From Verrucomicrobiales bacterium (lineage in GTDB: Bacteria; Verrucomicrobiota; Verrucomicrobiia; Limisphaerales; UBA1096): a DNA stretch of 6,777 nt. The DNA is taken from contig WTHH01000428.1 of NCBI GenBank assembly GCA_011523195.1, positions 2,632 to 9,408 on the forward strand, read 5' to 3'. Positions 5,301-6,777 of the stretch are shown here, in pieces. The notes beneath the pieces are model-generated. The model saw nothing but the letters and a program-made list of their open reading frames with translations, ran no database searches and had not been told where the DNA came from. The position numbers were made by a program, and so were the translations under genes. Numbering within the stretch: position 1 is the first letter of the stretch; each line of letters begins with the position of its first letter.

Positions 5301-6777
5301 TTATTTTTCCTGCTCTTCGAGTGGGTTTTCGGCGGCCTCGGCTTCTTCTTTCAAGCGCTGTTCCTCCCGCTTTTTGTCCCGCCGATACCAAATCCACGCA
5401 ATGAGCACACTTAACTCGTAGAAGAGTTGCATCGGCAGCGCCATCAATACCTGGGTGATGATATCCGGAGGAGTGAGGACGGAGGCCAGCACGAGGTTGA
5501 TGACTACCCAGTACATCCGGAACTTGGCCAGTTTCTTGTAGTCGAGCACGCCGATCTTGACCAAAAGCAGGATGACGACCGGCAGCTCGAAGGCGAGGCC
5601 CATGCCGATCATGAATTTACAGACGAACTTGATGTAGTCTTCCGCACGCCACATGTCGGCCCCGAAGTGCAGCCAGTTGGCGAAGAGCGCAGCGGTGCTG
5701 AGCGCGATCTTCATCAGCAGGAAATAACAAAACGCGGCTCCAAGGAAAAACAACCCGCCTCCGATGATGACGGACATGGTGAGATATTTTTTCTCCTTCT
5801 TACGAAGTGCTGGGAAAATAAATTGCCCGAGGAAATACAGGATGAATGGCAGGGAGACCATGATACCTCCATAAAACGCCATCTGCAGCGCCACGAGAAA
5901 TCCGCTGAGTGGACTCATCGACTTAAGCTCGGGACCGGCTTTGCCGGCGTCATCTGTTGACGTGAGTATGTTTGTGTCCGGCTGCAACAGCAATTGCAGT
6001 TTACCCTCCTCGACCACTGGCCGGAGGTTGAACGGTTGCGGCTCGGTGACGTTTGTGAGGTTAAGCATCCGGTATGCCTCTTCGAGCAGGTTTGTCTCGA
6101 CCGGAATTCGGAATACCTCGTCTTCGGTCATCCGGACGAGGATTTCACTTTTACTTTCTTCGAGGAGTGTTTCCTTCCGGTTTTCCGTAAGGAACTGTTT
6201 GGCTTCACCGAGTGGGCGTGAGAGGAAGTCTACAATCAACGGGGCACCGGCCAGGCAGGCAACCATCGCCACGCCAAGCGCAGCCACGCATCGAATAAGT
6301 ACCCAGCGCAAATCCTCCATGTGCTCGAGGAAGGATTTGACCGGCCCGCCGTACTCGGAACCGTCGTCGTCGAGGTCGGAGTCCCAGTTGTCATCTTCCC
6401 CACCCCCGCCCTGACCACCGGAGCGCGGAACCGGCACGGGCGCGTTTACCGCGTGGGCGGCTTGGTATTCGTCGCCCTGATATTCCCCGTGGTCGTAGTG
6501 ATGATGATCGTCATGATGCTCATCATGGTACTGATCGTGTGCGTGATGATCCTCGTGTTCGTAGTCGTGGTGGTAGGGGTCGTCGTGATGCCAATCCTCC
6601 TCGTGGGAGGTGTCGAGGTAGTCGGGGTCGTCAGTGTATCGGCCAGCGGAGTCGTCGAGCTTTTCCGGTTCCTCTCCGGATGTATTTTCCTGACGTTCGC
6701 TTGGTTCCGGCTCTTCCGCTTGGCCAAGCGCTTGGCTTTCGGCATCGTCCGCGTCGGGTGCGGTCGGATGCTCCGGC
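5301..6777 (-). CDS. tatC: Twin-arginine translocase subunit TatC with long charged N-terminal extension (5' partial)
   Basis: TatC is the membrane receptor that binds twin-arginine signal peptides of folded proteins. Numbering from GTG 6437 (378 residues), the conserved core starts at KSFLEHMEDLRWVLIR (34-49, the cytoplasmic HxxELR-type motif), followed by six membrane segments: about 45-68, 180-206, 221-250, 270-293, 308-322 and 328-350. Other family blocks are SPLSGF (175-180), GLAFELPV (280-287, conserved Glu284) and LTPPDIITQ (321-329). The tail is charged and coiled-coil-like (REEQRLKEEAEAAE). The first periplasmic loop (about 69-174) is some 80 residues longer than in E. coli TatC. Upstream of GTG 6437 the same frame stays open for 113 codons to the edge, without any ATG. 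It encodes a Pro/Glu/Asp-rich part and then a His/Asp/Tyr-rich part, so the true start is probably outside the window. Confidence 0.92.
   Translation of the reverse strand, partial: PEHPTAPDADDAESQALGQAEEPEPSERQENTSGEEPEKLDDSAGRYTDDPDYLDTSHEEDWHHDDPYHHDYEHEDHHAHDQYHDEHHDDHHHYDHGEYQGDEYQAAHAVNAPVPVPRSGGQGGGGEDDNWDSDLDDDGSEYGGPVKSFLEHMEDLRWVLIRCVAALGVAMVACLAGAPLIVDFLSRPLGEAKQFLTENRKETLLEESKSEILVRMTEDEVFRIPVETNLLEEAYRMLNLTNVTEPQPFNLRPVVEEGKLQLLLQPDTNILTSTDDAGKAGPELKSMSPLSGFLVALQMAFYGGIMVSLPFILYFLGQFIFPALRKKEKKYLTMSVIIGGGLFFLGAAFCYFLLMKIALSTAALFANWLHFGADMWRAEDYIKFVCKFMIGMGLAFELPVVILLLVKIGVLDYKKLAKFRMYWVVINLVLASVLTPPDIITQVLMALPMQLFYELSVLIAWIWYRRDKKREEQRLKEEAEAAENPLEEQEK
6717..6736. repeat. Perfect CGCTTGGCCAAGCG palindrome plus half-copy in the tatC extension
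   Basis: An exact 14-bp palindrome at 6717-6730 is joined to a further half-copy, CGCTTGGC, at 6729-6736. In the minus-strand tatC frame it encodes QALGQAE, the same peptide as the ispE copies. Confidence 0.78.

Noticed and set aside
6446..6745. A minus-strand 99-residue Thr-rich frame upstream of tatC.
   Set aside because: It is a shadow of the His/Asp-rich frame in another phase; the low-complexity Thr/Ile composition comes from shifted GAC/CAC codons.
6440..6777. A long plus-strand frame, open to the right edge, encoding a very hydrophobic Val/Met/Leu/Ile-rich peptide that resembles a membrane protein.
   Set aside because: It is the codon-register antisense of the Asp/His/Glu-rich tatC extension (GAC/CAC/CAT/GAG read as GTC/GTG/ATG/CTC), which by itself produces hydrophobic residues. 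The minus frame is continuous with a certain tatC gene, so it is preferred.

Overview
This 6.8 kb stretch looks like chromosomal DNA from a Verrucomicrobiota-type bacterium (or a close PVC relative). That is inferred from four things: a secreted formylglycine sulfatase, a small lipoprotein resembling the exosortase-associated TIGR04073 family, a broken secreted gene whose end resembles the GTLQ...GPW...FYR C-termini common in this group, and a TatC with unusual insertions. Shine-Dalgarno sites are weak or absent and two genes seem to use non-ATG starts. Nothing marks a phage, plasmid, IS element, CRISPR array or RNA gene.

Left part, plus strand: the tail of an unrecognised gene (1-197), then the two subunits of a class I [4Fe-4S] fumarase/tartrate dehydratase (232-1110 and 1123-1701), spaced like an operon. 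Convergent to them on the minus strand is a secreted Ig-like protein gene (1711-2278) that appears broken by several frameshifts. A short divergent intergenic region (2279-2380) separates it from a full-length sulfatase on the plus strand (2381-3796).

Right part, minus strand, in transcription order: tatC (from beyond the right edge to 5301), a TIGR04073-like lipoprotein (5237-4734), a strong intrinsic terminator (4710-4682), and ispE (4676-3783), whose end overlaps the sulfatase by 14 bp. The genes do not form one pathway. They cover central metabolism (fumarase), isoprenoid synthesis (IspE), protein export (TatC) and cell-envelope or polysaccharide functions (sulfatase, lipoprotein).

Two things stand out. 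First, the palindrome CGCTTGGCCAAGCG and its half-copies recur far more often than chance, inside genes and between them, in a HIP1-like manner. Second, the tatC frame continues without a stop upstream of its only candidate start, through a very His/Asp/Glu-rich segment to the window edge, so this TatC has a long charged N-terminal extension or is fused to something upstream.
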